Assembly: GCF_900105055.1 (NCBI RefSeq)
Contig: NZ_FNTA01000002.1
Location: 310,001 to 374,000 of the forward strand
Reading direction: 5' to 3'
DNA length: 64,000 nt
Source: Amycolatopsis lurida
Lineage (GTDB): Bacteria > Actinomycetota > Actinomycetes > Mycobacteriales > Pseudonocardiaceae
In this document: piece after piece, positions 25,610 to 33,444 of the stretch
How the letters are laid out: every line of letters begins with the position of its first letter
How positions within the stretch are numbered: the first letter of the stretch is position 1
The notes under the pieces: model-generated
The model's input: the letters and a program-made list of their open reading frames with translations, nothing else
Database searches by the model: none
What the model was told of the DNA's origin: nothing
Program-made: the position numbers and the translations under genes

Positions 25610-26176
25610 TCAGGTGTACTCGGCGATCTCCACGCCGTACGTGCCCGGTTCGAGCGCTTCGAAGATGTGCGGCACGTCGCCGGGATAGCAGATGTAGTCA
25701 CCGGGCAGGAGTTCGACCGGCTCGTCCAGCGGGCCCACCTTGGCGCGTCCCGCGCTGAGGACGATGTGCTCGACGATGCCGCTCATATGCGGATCCGAGA
25801 GCCGCGGTTTCCCGGGCTCGGCGCGGATCAGGTACACGTCGCGCCGGGCGCCGGGCGGGCACGAACTGAGCAGCGTGCAGGCGTAGTCGGCGTGTTCGGC
25901 GAACACCGTCGGCCCGCTGCCCGAGCGGATGACCTGCACGCGGGGGCGTTCGGGTTCGACCACCCGGGAGAAGGGGACGTCGAGCGCGACGCACAACGCC
26001 CAGATCGTCTCGACGCTCGGATTCCCGGTCCCGGACTCCAGCTGCGAGAGCGTGGATTTCGCGATGCCGGCGCGTTTGGCGACCTCGGTGAGAGACAGCC
26101 CGGTGCGGGCACGTTCCCGGCGCAGGGACATGGCGATGACGTCCAGGGGTGCGCCGTCGGACGCGGTCGGGGACAT
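25610..26176 (-). CDS. XRE-cupin transcriptional regulator
   Basis: A 188-residue regulator with an N-terminal helix-turn-helix (SLRRERARTGLSLTEVAKRA then KSTLSQLESGTGNPSVETIW) and a C-terminal cupin (ELLPGDYICYPGDVPHIFEA) that probably senses a small molecule. Start at 26176 is preferred because an upstream ATG (26233) would put the operator at 26200 inside the coding region. It is divergent from azlCD. Regulators of this type commonly control the amino-acid exporter beside them. Confidence 0.9.
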   Translation of the reverse strand: MSPTASDGAPLDVIAMSLRRERARTGLSLTEVAKRAGIAKSTLSQLESGTGNPSVETIWALCVALDVPFSRVVEPERPRVQVIRSGSGPTVFAEHADYACTLLSSCPPGARRDVYLIRAEPGKPRLSDPHMSGIVEHIVLSAGRAKVGPLDEPVELLPGDYICYPGDVPHIFEALEPGTYGVEIAEYT

Positions 26177-26199
26177 GCGTTCGCTCCATCGGTCGTTGC

Positions 26200-26264
26200 G
26201 TTCGCCTTGACGAACACGGCTGCGTTCGTTCATTGTATGACGCTATGCGTTCGATATGGCGAAC
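26200..26264. promoter_or_regulatory. Paired GTTCG-N6-CGAAC operators between the XRE-cupin gene and azlC
   Basis: Two inverted repeats with identical half-sites, GTTCG-CCTTGA-CGAAC (26200-26215) and GTTCG-ATATGG-CGAAC (26249-26264), lie 49 bp apart. Further GTTCG half-sites are scattered nearby. One sits before the regulator start and the other over the first codons of azlC, so one protein could repress both. Confidence 0.72.
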
Positions 26265-26958
26265 AACCACTCGTGTCCTGGGGCGCGATCTTCTCCGTGA
26301 CATCGGGCTGGTCTGCCTCGCCGACACCATTGTCGGCATCTCCTACGGCGCCATCGCGGTGGGCTCCGGCTTCCCGATCTGGGCGCCGATGCTGCTTTCC
26401 GTGCTGGTCTTCGCCGGTGCCTCGCAGTTCATGTTCGTCGGCATCATCGCCGCCGGCGGCAGCCCGGTCGCGGCCGTCGCGGCGGGGTTGCTCGCCAACG
26501 CGCGGCATCTGCCCTTCGGTTTCGCGATCGGCGACATCCTGGGGAGGCGGTGGTCGTCGAGGATCGTCGGCAGCCACCTGATGATCGACGAATCGGTCGC
26601 GTTCGCCCTGGCCCAGCGCGACGAAGAGCGGCGCAAGGCGGCGTACTGGGTGTGTGGGATCGGGCTGTTCGTCTGCTGGAACGTCGGCGTTCTCGCCGGT
26701 GCTTACGCCGGGACGGCGATCAGTGACACCGACGCTTTCGGCCTCGACGCGGCCTTCCCGGCGGTCTTGCTCGCACTGGTCCTGCCGTCACTTCGCGACC
26801 GCGCCGCCCGGCTGCCGGTGCTCGTCGGTGTGGCCGTCGCGCTGTCCACCACGCCGTTCCTGCCGGCGGGGCTGCCGGTGCTGCTCGCGCTGGTCGGCGT
26901 GCTCGCCGGAGTGGCCGCGAAGGAACCCGCCGACCGTGAACCCGAGGGAGTGCACTGA
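26245..26958 (+). CDS. azlC: AzlC family branched-chain amino acid exporter, large subunit
   Basis: A 237-residue membrane protein with the AzlC signature (GISYGAIAVGSGFPIWAPML, LVFAGASQFMFVGIIAAGGS, LLANARHLPFGFAIGDIL). With the small AzlD subunit it exports branched-chain amino acids or related compounds. ATG at 26245 overlaps the second XRE operator. The stop overlaps the azlD start (TGATG). Confidence 0.92.
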   Translation: MRSIWRTTTRVLGRDLLRDIGLVCLADTIVGISYGAIAVGSGFPIWAPMLLSVLVFAGASQFMFVGIIAAGGSPVAAVAAGLLANARHLPFGFAIGDILGRRWSSRIVGSHLMIDESVAFALAQRDEERRKAAYWVCGIGLFVCWNVGVLAGAYAGTAISDTDAFGLDAAFPAVLLALVLPSLRDRAARLPVLVGVAVALSTTPFLPAGLPVLLALVGVLAGVAAKEPADREPEGVH

Positions 26959-27278
26959 TGGACCCGCTGGACTTGATCATCGCCGGCGGCGTGCTCGCGG
27001 CCGGGACCTTCGCCTTCCGGTTCGCCGGGCCGGTCCTGAAGGCGCGGTTCACCGTGTCGCCCAAGGCCGAGAGACTGATGGCGCGTTCGGCCGTCGTCCT
27101 GCTGGCCGCGCTGGTCGCGGTCGCCGCGCTCACCGAGGGACACGAGTTCGCCGGATACGCCAGGCCCGCGGGAGTCCTGGTCGGTGGCGTGCTCGCCTGG
27201 CGCAAGGCGCCGTTCGCGCTGGTCGTCGTGGCGGCCGCCGCGACCGCCGCCCTGCTGCGGCTGGCCGGGGTCCCCTGA
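26958..27278 (+). CDS. azlD: AzlD family transporter, small subunit
   Basis: A 106-residue protein with three or four hydrophobic helices, the partner of AzlC. FRFAGPVLKARFTVSPKAER contains the charged loop typical of AzlD. Coupled to azlC by a TGATG overlap, and controlled with it by the XRE-cupin protein. Confidence 0.9.
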   Translation: MDPLDLIIAGGVLAAGTFAFRFAGPVLKARFTVSPKAERLMARSAVVLLAALVAVAALTEGHEFAGYARPAGVLVGGVLAWRKAPFALVVVAAAATAALLRLAGVP

Positions 27279-27332
27279 CCTGGCCGTTCCCCGAAGCACC
27301 TAAGCTAGGGGGAAGGTCTTTCGGGAGGTCGG

Positions 27333-27962
27333 GTGGCGATCGCGACGGGGGCACGGCCGGTGGTCGGCGTGCTCGCACTGCAGGGCGACGTGCGGGAGCA
27401 TGCCGCGATGGTGGAACGCGCCGGTGCGCGTGCACTGCCGGTCCGCCGCGCGAGCGAACTGTCCGAAGTGGACGGTCTGGTGCTGCCGGGCGGCGAGTCG
27501 ACCACCATGTCGAGGCTGCTGGAGACCTTCGAACTGCTGGACCCGCTGCGCGAGCGCATCGCGGACGGGATGCCCGCGTTCGGCTCCTGCGCCGGAATGA
27601 TCCTGCTCGCCCGGCAGGCCCTCGACGGGCGGCCTGACCAGCGGCAACTCGGCGGGCTCGACGTCGTCGTCCGGCGCAACGCGTTCGGGCGGCAGGTGGA
27701 CTCCTTCGAAGCCGACCTCGACTTCACCGGCATCGAAGGCGGCCCGGTGCACGCTGTGTTCATCCGCGCCCCGTGGGTCGAAAAGGCGGGCGACGGGGTG
27801 GAGATACTCGCCAGTGTCCCCGAAATGCCGGGCTCCGAGGACGCGGCCGCTAGGATCGTCGCGGTCCGGCAGGGGGCGGTACTCGCCACGTCGTTCCACC
27901 CCGAACTCACCGGGGACGAACGCGTGCACAGGCTGTTCGTCGACCTCGTGCGACAGGCTTAG
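27333..27962 (+). CDS. pdxT: Pyridoxal 5'-phosphate synthase, glutaminase subunit
   Basis: A 209-residue class I glutaminase that feeds ammonia to PdxS. The oxyanion loop [10 protein letters not shown], nucleophile Cys86 in FGSCAGMI, and His189/Glu191 in SFHPELTGD complete the triad. GTG start at 27333 follows GGGAGG. It precedes yebC, as in other actinomycetes, but is separated from pdxS by nine other genes. Confidence 0.95.
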   Translation: MAIATGARPVVGVLALQGDVREHAAMVERAGARALPVRRASELSEVDGLVLPGGESTTMSRLLETFELLDPLRERIADGMPAFGSCAGMILLARQALDGRPDQRQLGGLDVVVRRNAFGRQVDSFEADLDFTGIEGGPVHAVFIRAPWVEKAGDGVEILASVPEMPGSEDAAARIVAVRQGAVLATSFHPELTGDERVHRLFVDLVRQA

Positions 27963-28012
27963 CAAAACCGACACTGTGCTCAGCGGCGGGCACAGGAGTA
28001 GATGGAGGAGAG

Positions 28013-28762
28013 ATGAGCGGCCACTCCAAGTGGGCCACCACGAAGCACAAGAAGGCCAACCTGGACGCGAAGCGCGGCAAGCTCTTCGCCCGGTTGATCA
28101 AGAACATCGAGGTGGCGGCCCGGACCGGCGGTGGCGACCCGGACGGCAACCCGACGCTCTACGACGCCATCCAGAAGGCCAAGAAGAACTCGGTCCCGCA
28201 GGACAACATCGAGCGCGCCCGCAAACGCGGCGCCGGTGAAGAGGCCGGTGGCGCCGACTGGCAGACCATCACCTACGAAGGCTACGGCCCGAACGGTGTG
28301 GCCGTGCTGATCGAATGCCTCACCGACAACAAGAACCGCGCCGCCATGGAGGTCCGGACCGCGCTCACCCGGAACAACGGCTCGCTCGCCGACCCGGGTT
28401 CGGTCGCCTACATGTTCAACCGCAAGGGCGTCGTGATCATGCCCAAGGGTGACGCGGGCGAGGACGACGTCCTCATGGCCGTGCTCGACGCGGGCGCCGA
28501 AGAGGTCAACGACCTCGACGAGAACTTCGAGATCGTCTCCGAGGCGACCGACCTCGTCCCGGTCCGGAAAGCCTTGCAGGAGGCCGGTTTCGAGTACGAG
28601 TCCGCGGATCTCACGTTCCTGCCGTCGGTCAGTGTCCCGCTGGACGTCGAAGGCGCGAAGAAGGTCTTCAAGCTCATCGACGCGCTCGAGGACTGCGATG
28701 ATGTGCAGAACGTCTACGCGAACTTCGACGTGTCCGACGAGGTCATGGCCGAGGTCGGCTGA
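28013..28762 (+). CDS. yebC: YebC/PmpR family protein
   Basis: A 249-residue protein of the YebC/TACO1 family, starting [20 protein letters not shown]. Members were called transcriptional regulators, and recent work links some to translation of proline-rich stretches. The ATG follows GGAGGAG. Placed between pdxT and ruvC as in most actinomycetes. The end of the gene ([10 protein letters not shown] and stop) is repeated twice downstream; see the tandem repeat entry. Confidence 0.95.
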   Translation: MSGHSKWATTKHKKANLDAKRGKLFARLIKNIEVAARTGGGDPDGNPTLYDAIQKAKKNSVPQDNIERARKRGAGEEAGGADWQTITYEGYGPNGVAVLIECLTDNKNRAAMEVRTALTRNNGSLADPGSVAYMFNRKGVVIMPKGDAGEDDVLMAVLDAGAEEVNDLDENFEIVSEATDLVPVRKALQEAGFEYESADLTFLPSVSVPLDVEGAKKVFKLIDALEDCDDVQNVYANFDVSDEVMAEVG

Positions 28763-28930
28763 CGGTTGCTCGCGACGACGTGCGGAACGTCTACGCACTG
28801 CGCCGGATTCCACGTGTCCGACGAGGTCATGGCCGAGGTCGGCTGACGGTTGCTCGCGACGACGTGCGGAAGGTCTACGCACTGCGCCGGATTCCACGTG
28901 TCCGACGAGGTCATGGCCGAGGTCGGCTGA
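28730..28930 (+). repeat. Tandem repeats of the yebC 3' end, 84-bp period
   Basis: The segment GTGTCCGACGAGGTCATGGC and following bases up to the stop codon start at 28730 (true gene end), 28814 and 28898, exactly 84 bp apart. The unit also includes GACGACGTGCGGAA and CTACGCACTGCGCCGGATTC. Copies 2 and 3 are nearly identical, differing by a base or so. The first copy differs upstream (AACTTCGA replaces a longer insert), so the array grew from a rearranged unit. Confidence 0.93.
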
Positions 28931-28931
28931 T

Positions 28932-28960
28932 CGATTTTCCCGCCATGCCGCGGAAAATCG
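28932..28960 (+). terminator. Hairpin after the yebC repeats
   Basis: CGATTTTCC (28932-28940) pairs with GGAAAATCG (28952-28960) round an 11-base loop. It follows the last repeat copy and probably terminates the pdxT/yebC transcript. Confidence 0.55.
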
Positions 28961-28997
28961 GTCCCGGGGCTAGGTGCGGGCGCTCGCGTGGGGCACA

Positions 28998-29528
28998 ATG
29001 TCGCGCGTGACGACCTCCGAAGCCGACGCCCTCACCGCCGAAGAATCCGAACTCATCCAGTGGATCGAGTCGCAGGCGCAGGCGAGAGGGAACGCCGTCA
29101 TCGCGGTCGAAGGCGACGAAGAGGAAGCGAACTTCTGCTTCACCGCGTGCGCCTGGGCACTGCACAACGTCGCGGAAGCGGTCGTGATCGGACTGCCCGA
29201 GCACATGGGGCCGGTCCTGCTAGACGCGTACGTCGACCGCGCGGCCGCCGGCGAGATCTTCGAGGTCGGCAAGCGGTACGACGATTTCTTCGAGGGCGCG
29301 CCGGTGGTCTTCGAACGGGTCGCGAAGGGGCACTATCCCGAGTACTTCGGGAGCGCGTTCCTGATCTACCCGGACGGGGACTTCCCGGCGTTGCAGCTGA
29401 TCGTCGCCACGCCGGACGGGCACTTCCCCTGGCATCCGGACGCTCCCGAGGGCTTCGCACGGTACCAGCCGGTGCTGACCGAATCCGGTGACCCGGAGAG
29501 CTGGACGCCGGGCGTCGACGGCCCCTGA
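28998..29528 (+). CDS. DUF4262 domain protein
   Basis: A 176-residue soluble acidic protein whose fold pattern (HNVAEAVVIGLPEHMGPVLL, EYFGSAFLIYPDGDFPALQL, PDGHFPWHPDAPEGF) fits the DUF4262 family. Function unknown; the family is widespread in actinomycetes as single genes. Start could be ATG 28998 or GTG 29007. It is followed by a cluster of palindromic repeats. Confidence 0.78.
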   Translation: MSRVTTSEADALTAEESELIQWIESQAQARGNAVIAVEGDEEEANFCFTACAWALHNVAEAVVIGLPEHMGPVLLDAYVDRAAAGEIFEVGKRYDDFFEGAPVVFERVAKGHYPEYFGSAFLIYPDGDFPALQLIVATPDGHFPWHPDAPEGFARYQPVLTESGDPESWTPGVDGP

Positions 29529-29552
29529 GGCACCGCTGTTCGGATGTCGTAA

Positions 29553-29607
29553 GTACATGAAGGACCCCTTCACGGCGCTGGGCGCAGGGAAGGGGTCCTT
29601 CATGTAC
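29553..29607. repeat. Palindromic repeat, GTACATGAAGG type
   Basis: Perfect 19-bp arms: GTACATGAAGGACCCCTTC (29553-29571) and its complement (29589-29607), with a 17-base loop. First of three palindromes in the 364-bp gap between DUF4262 and the convergent cupin gene. The arm is shared with 7691 and 29792. Confidence 0.88.
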
Positions 29608-29632
29608 CAGGACACTTCTGCCTGAAGTCTGC

Positions 29633-29689
29633 AGTCCGTGAAGGCCTCCTTACCTACCCTGAAGGTTGTGAAGGAGGCCTTCACGGACT
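29633..29689. repeat. Palindromic repeat, CGTGAAGGCCTCCTT type
   Basis: Perfect 19-bp arms AGTCCGTGAAGGCCTCCTT (29633-29651) and complement (29671-29689), with a 19-base loop. The arm CCGTGAAGGCCTCCTT recurs at 53557. Confidence 0.88.
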
Positions 29690-29740
29690 CGGGGATCGTC
29701 ACCTCGGCCTCAACGGCACCACGCGCCACAACGGCTGCGC

Positions 29741-29756
29741 GTGAAGGCCCCCTTCC
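29741..29756. repeat. Solitary half-palindrome of the GAAGGCC family
   Basis: GTGAAGGCCCCCTTCC matches one arm of the family but has no complementary arm nearby. It looks like a decayed or half copy between two complete ones. Confidence 0.6.
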
Positions 29757-29791
29757 CTCGGGTCAGCCGGAGGAACTCGGCCTTCGCGCTT

Positions 29792-29858
29792 GTCCAAGTA
29801 CATGAAGGACCCCTTCCTTGCGTCTAGCGCCGTGAAGGGGTCCTTCATGTACTTGGAC
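29792..29858. repeat. Palindromic repeat, 25-bp arms
   Basis: Perfect 25-base arms at 29792-29816 and 29834-29858, with inner sequence TACATGAAGGACCCCTTC, separated by 17 bases. It is the copy nearest the end of the cupin gene and probably terminates it. Confidence 0.9.
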
Positions 29859-29892
29859 GAACGCAGCCGCCGACCCCCGGGAGCCCCAGCGC

Positions 29893-30339
29893 TCACTCAA
29901 GCCAGAGCGCCAGGTCCGCAGCCGCGTCCGGCCACTCGGCGGCCAACGCGGCCGCGGACCGGAACTCCACGCAGTCGTCCGTATAGGGCGGCACCACCAC
30001 GGTCCCGGCCAGGCTCCACTCGCCGGTGCTCACCGATGCCTGCCAAACCCCGGCGGGCACCACCACCTGCGGTCGCTGACCCGCCGCGACGTCCGGCCCC
30101 AGCACCGGCCGCGTGATCCGCCCGTCCGGGAACAACAGCAGCATCCGCACCGGCGCCCCGGCGTGGTGCGCGTAGATCTCCAGCCGATCCAACCGGTGCG
30201 GCGCCGAGGTTTCCGGCGGCACCAGCAGGTAATAGATCGCGGACGCGGTTTCATCGCGCCAGCTCTGCGCCCAGCGGCCACCCTCCACAGGCAGCGGCTG
30301 AAGACCCAGATGGGCGGTGAAGTCGTCGGGACTCGGCAT
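29893..30339 (-). CDS. Cupin domain protein of the DUF985 (Cupin_5) family
   Basis: A 148-residue protein with the family pattern [36 protein letters not shown] and [12 protein letters not shown]. Members are small cupins of unknown enzymatic role. The start at 30339 gives the expected length. Divergent from ruvC; the 75-bp gap holds both promoters. Confidence 0.87.
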   Translation of the reverse strand: MPSPDDFTAHLGLQPLPVEGGRWAQSWRDETASAIYYLLVPPETSAPHRLDRLEIYAHHAGAPVRMLLLFPDGRITRPVLGPDVAAGQRPQVVVPAGVWQASVSTGEWSLAGTVVVPPYTDDCVEFRSAAALAAEWPDAAADLALWLE

Positions 30340-30414
30340 GTCCTCATCCTGCCCGCCCCACGCTCCGGGTAGCCTCGGATCTCGAACTGATGTTCGCCGG
30401 AGCGGAGGAAACGC

Positions 30415-30999
30415 GTGCGGGTACTCGGGGTCGACCCCGGTCTGACCAGGTGCGGGCTCGGAGTGGTCGACGGCGGCACGGGCCGCACCGTCCGCGCCGT
30501 GGCCGTCGACGTCGTGCGGACCCCGCCGGACGCCGATCTTGCCGTACGCCTGCTGGGGATCTCCGACGCCGTCGAGCGCTGGCTGGATCGCTACAAGCCC
30601 GAGGCCGTCGCCGTGGAACGGGTTTTCGCGCAGCACAACGTCCGTACCGCGATGGGCACCGCGCAGGCGGGCGGCGTGGTCGCGCTCGCCGCGGCCAAAC
30701 GGGGACTGCCGGTCGTGTTCCACACCCCGAGCGAGGTCAAGGCCGCCGTCACCGGGTCCGGCCGTGCCGACAAGGCACAGGTCACCGGTATGGTCATGCG
30801 GCTGCTCGGGCTCGAGGTCAAACCGCATCCGGCGGACGCCGCGGACGCGCTCGCGCTCGCCATCTGCCACCTGTGGCGCGAGCCGATGCGGGTCCGGCTC
30901 GCCGAAGCCGAGGCCAGGGCGGCCGAGATCGCCAAGAACCACAAGGCCAGGCTCGCCGCCGCGGCCAAACAAGCCAAAACGCAGGGAGCGGCTCGATGA
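30415..30999 (+). CDS. ruvC: Holliday junction endonuclease RuvC
   Basis: A 194-residue RNase H-fold resolvase acting on RuvAB-processed Holliday junctions. The acidic active site is present: Asp7 ([11 protein letters not shown]), Glu68 ([11 protein letters not shown]), and Asp141/Asp144 ([11 protein letters not shown]). GGAGG lies six bases before the GTG. The C-terminal tail is Ala/Lys-rich beyond the usual end. It overlaps ruvA (ATGA); ruvCAB is one operon. Confidence 0.97.
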   Translation: MRVLGVDPGLTRCGLGVVDGGTGRTVRAVAVDVVRTPPDADLAVRLLGISDAVERWLDRYKPEAVAVERVFAQHNVRTAMGTAQAGGVVALAAAKRGLPVVFHTPSEVKAAVTGSGRADKAQVTGMVMRLLGLEVKPHPADAADALALAICHLWREPMRVRLAEAEARAAEIAKNHKARLAAAAKQAKTQGAAR

Positions 31000-31595
31000 T
31001 CTCCTCGGTACGCGGTGAAATCCTCTCCATCGGTCTCGACCACGTCGTGATCGAGGTCGGGGGAGTGGGCTTCGCCGTGCAGGCCACCCCTGCCACCCTT
31101 GCGACGCTTCGCCGCGGCGAGGAGGCGATGCTGCACACCGCGCTCGTGGTCCGTGAGGATTCCTTGACGCTGTTCGGTTTCGCCGACGCCGACGCCCGCG
31201 AACTGTTCGGTCTGCTTCAGACGGTCTCCGGGATCGGCCCGCGGCTCGCGCTCGCGACACTCGCCGTCCTCGATCCCGACAAACTGCGCTCCGCGCTGGT
31301 CGAAGGCAACATCACCGTGCTCACGCAGGTGCCCGGCATCGGGCGCAAGGGCGCCGAGCGGCTCACGCTCGAACTCCGTGACAAGGTCACCGCGCTCGCG
31401 GGCCCGACCGACGGTTCCGCGGCGGTCGTGGCGCCCGGCGCGCTGCGGGGTGAGGTCGTCGAGGCGCTCGCGGGCCTCGGCTTCCCGGCCAAGCAGGCCG
31501 AACAGGCCGTCGACAAGGTGCTCGGCGAGGGCGATGGCCACACGACGTCGTCCGTGCTGCGCGCCGCGTTGGCCGCCCTCGGGCGTAAGCGGTAA
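30996..31595 (+). CDS. ruvA: Holliday junction branch migration protein RuvA
   Basis: A 199-residue DNA-binding subunit that tetramerises on four-way junctions and loads RuvB. The OB-fold start [20 protein letters not shown], the helix-hairpin-helix pair ([37 protein letters not shown]) and the C-terminal RuvB-contact domain are all present. Nine bases separate it from ruvB. Confidence 0.97.
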   Translation: MISSVRGEILSIGLDHVVIEVGGVGFAVQATPATLATLRRGEEAMLHTALVVREDSLTLFGFADADARELFGLLQTVSGIGPRLALATLAVLDPDKLRSALVEGNITVLTQVPGIGRKGAERLTLELRDKVTALAGPTDGSAAVVAPGALRGEVVEALAGLGFPAKQAEQAVDKVLGEGDGHTTSSVLRAALAALGRKR

Positions 31596-31603
31596 CCGGC
31601 CAC

Positions 31604-32686
31604 ATGGACTATGACGCAGTGACGGAATTCGAGACCGATGGCGACACTGAGACGCTCTCGGCGCTGCCGCAGACAGGCGAACGCGAGGTCGAGACCACGC
31701 TGCGCCCGCGCAAGCTGGACGAGTTCGTCGGCCAGCCGCGGGTGCGTGAGCAGCTCGAACTCGTGTTGGAAAGCGCGCGACGCCGGGGTGTCCCGCCGGA
31801 TCACGTCCTGCTCTCCGGTCCGCCGGGGCTCGGCAAGACGAGTATGGCGATGATCGTCGCCGCCGAACTCAACGCCGCCATCCGCATCACCTCCGGGCCG
31901 GCGCTGGAACGCGCGGGCGACCTGGCCGCGATGCTGTCGAATCTGGCGCCCGGCGACGTCCTGTTCATCGACGAGATCCACCGCATCGCCCGCCCCGCCG
32001 AGGAGATGCTGTACCTCGCGATGGAGGACTTCCGTGTCGACGTCGTCGTCGGCAAGGGGCCCGGCGCCACCAGCATCCCGCTGGAGATCGCGCCGTTCAC
32101 GCTGGTCGGCGCCACGACGAGATCCGGTTCGCTGACCGGCCCGCTGCGCGACCGGTTCGGTTTCACCGGCCAGATGGAGTTCTACAGCGACAGCGAACTC
32201 GAACTCGTCGCCCGCCGCGCCGCCACGATCCTCGACATCGACATCGACCGGGACGGCTGCGCGGAGATCGCCCGCCGGTCCCGCGGCACACCCCGGATCG
32301 CGAACCGGCTCCTGCGCCGGGTGCGCGACTACGCCGAGGTCCGCGCCGACGGCAAGGTCACGCGCAAGATCGCGCGGGCCGCGCTGGAGGTCTACGACGT
32401 CGACGAACTCGGCCTCGACCGGCTCGACCGTGCGGTGCTGACCGCACTGGTCCGCTCCTTCGGCGGCGGCCCGGTCGGTGTGTCCACGCTGGCCGTCGCG
32501 GTGGGGGAAGAACCGACCACCGTCGAGGAGGTGTGTGAGCCTTACCTGGTCCGCGCCGGTATGCTCGCCCGCACTCCTCGCGGCCGGGTCGCCACAGCGG
32601 CCGCGTGGGAACACCTCGGCCTGCCGGTCCCGGCCGGTGCCACGCGCGGCGAGCAGGGCGGACCGAACCTGTTCGACCAGGACTGA
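31604..32686 (+). CDS. ruvB: Holliday junction branch migration helicase RuvB
   Basis: A 360-residue AAA+ motor. Walker A is GPPGLGKTS, Walker B FIDEIHR, sensor 1 VGATTRSG, and the C-terminal winged helix includes [20 protein letters not shown]. The N-terminal extension of about 35 acidic residues before [11 protein letters not shown] is longer than in E. coli. Last gene of ruvCAB. Confidence 0.97.
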   Translation: MDYDAVTEFETDGDTETLSALPQTGEREVETTLRPRKLDEFVGQPRVREQLELVLESARRRGVPPDHVLLSGPPGLGKTSMAMIVAAELNAAIRITSGPALERAGDLAAMLSNLAPGDVLFIDEIHRIARPAEEMLYLAMEDFRVDVVVGKGPGATSIPLEIAPFTLVGATTRSGSLTGPLRDRFGFTGQMEFYSDSELELVARRAATILDIDIDRDGCAEIARRSRGTPRIANRLLRRVRDYAEVRADGKVTRKIARAALEVYDVDELGLDRLDRAVLTALVRSFGGGPVGVSTLAVAVGEEPTTVEEVCEPYLVRAGMLARTPRGRVATAAAWEHLGLPVPAGATRGEQGGPNLFDQD

Positions 32687-32831
32687 CCGGACCGTTCACG
32701 CGGTCCGAGGCCCGTGGTGACGACGGGTGGTGGTGGAGTTTCCGCTGGCACCTGGCACACTCGGAGAGAGCACACCCCGCCAAACCGGACAAAACAGCGC
32801 ACCGCGCGGCGTCCGCTCGAAATGGAGAATC

Positions 32832-33239
32832 ATGAACCAGTTATTGCTGCCGCTGCTCCTGATGCTCGTTGTGGCGATTCCGCTCGTCATGGGCACCCGT
32901 AAGCAGAAGAAGGCGGCGGCAGCGCAGCAGGAGCTGCTCGCGAGCCTGGCTCCCGGTGACCGGGTGATGACCACCTCCGGTCTTTACGCGTCCGTCGCCG
33001 ACGCTTCCGCCGACACCACGATCGACCTCGAGATCGCTCCGGGCGTCGTGACCACCTGGCTGCGCCAGGCCGTCCGCGAGAAGGTCGAGCCGGTCGTCGA
33101 GACCGACGAAGACGTCACCGACGCCACCGACACCGACGAGGTCGTCGAGGCGCCGGTCGTCGAGTCGAAGGACGACGAGCGCGTCGAGGAGAAGTCGGGC
33201 GCGCAGATCGCTCCTCCGCTGGAGCACGGCAAGAAGTAG
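32832..33239 (+). CDS. yajC: Preprotein translocase accessory subunit YajC
   Basis: A 135-residue protein with one N-terminal membrane helix (LLLPLLLMLVVAIPLVMGTR), then the YajC core LASLAPGDRVMTTSGLYASV, and an acidic C-terminal tail. It works with SecDF at the SecYEG channel. GGAG lies upstream of the ATG. A strong hairpin separates it from secD. Confidence 0.92.
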   Translation: MNQLLLPLLLMLVVAIPLVMGTRKQKKAAAAQQELLASLAPGDRVMTTSGLYASVADASADTTIDLEIAPGVVTTWLRQAVREKVEPVVETDEDVTDATDTDEVVEAPVVESKDDERVEEKSGAQIAPPLEHGKK

Positions 33240-33297
33240 CGCTTGTAAGGCCATCCCCGACACCAGACTTTCGTAGGTGCGGGGCCAACGCCGGGCT

Positions 33298-33331
33298 CAC
33301 GCAGCACCGAGTAGTGTCTCGGTGCTGCGTG
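33298..33331 (+). terminator. Strong hairpin between yajC and secD
   Basis: CACGCAGCACCGAG (33298-33311) pairs perfectly with CTCGGTGCTGCGTG (33318-33331) round a six-base loop. It could terminate yajC or attenuate read-through into secD. No U-run follows. Confidence 0.65.
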
Positions 33332-33444
33332 CGTGTCCGTCGTCATAGTCGTGCTCGTTCGCGGTACCGCCGGACTCCCGTCCAGTGAGTGAACAGCCAA
33401 GTCCATTGGGGAACACCCAGTCCGTCCGAGGAGACCGAAGCACA

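Noticed and set aside
28730..28930. CRISPR-like array
   Set aside because: Only three head-to-tail copies without unique spacers; the unit is the yebC gene end.
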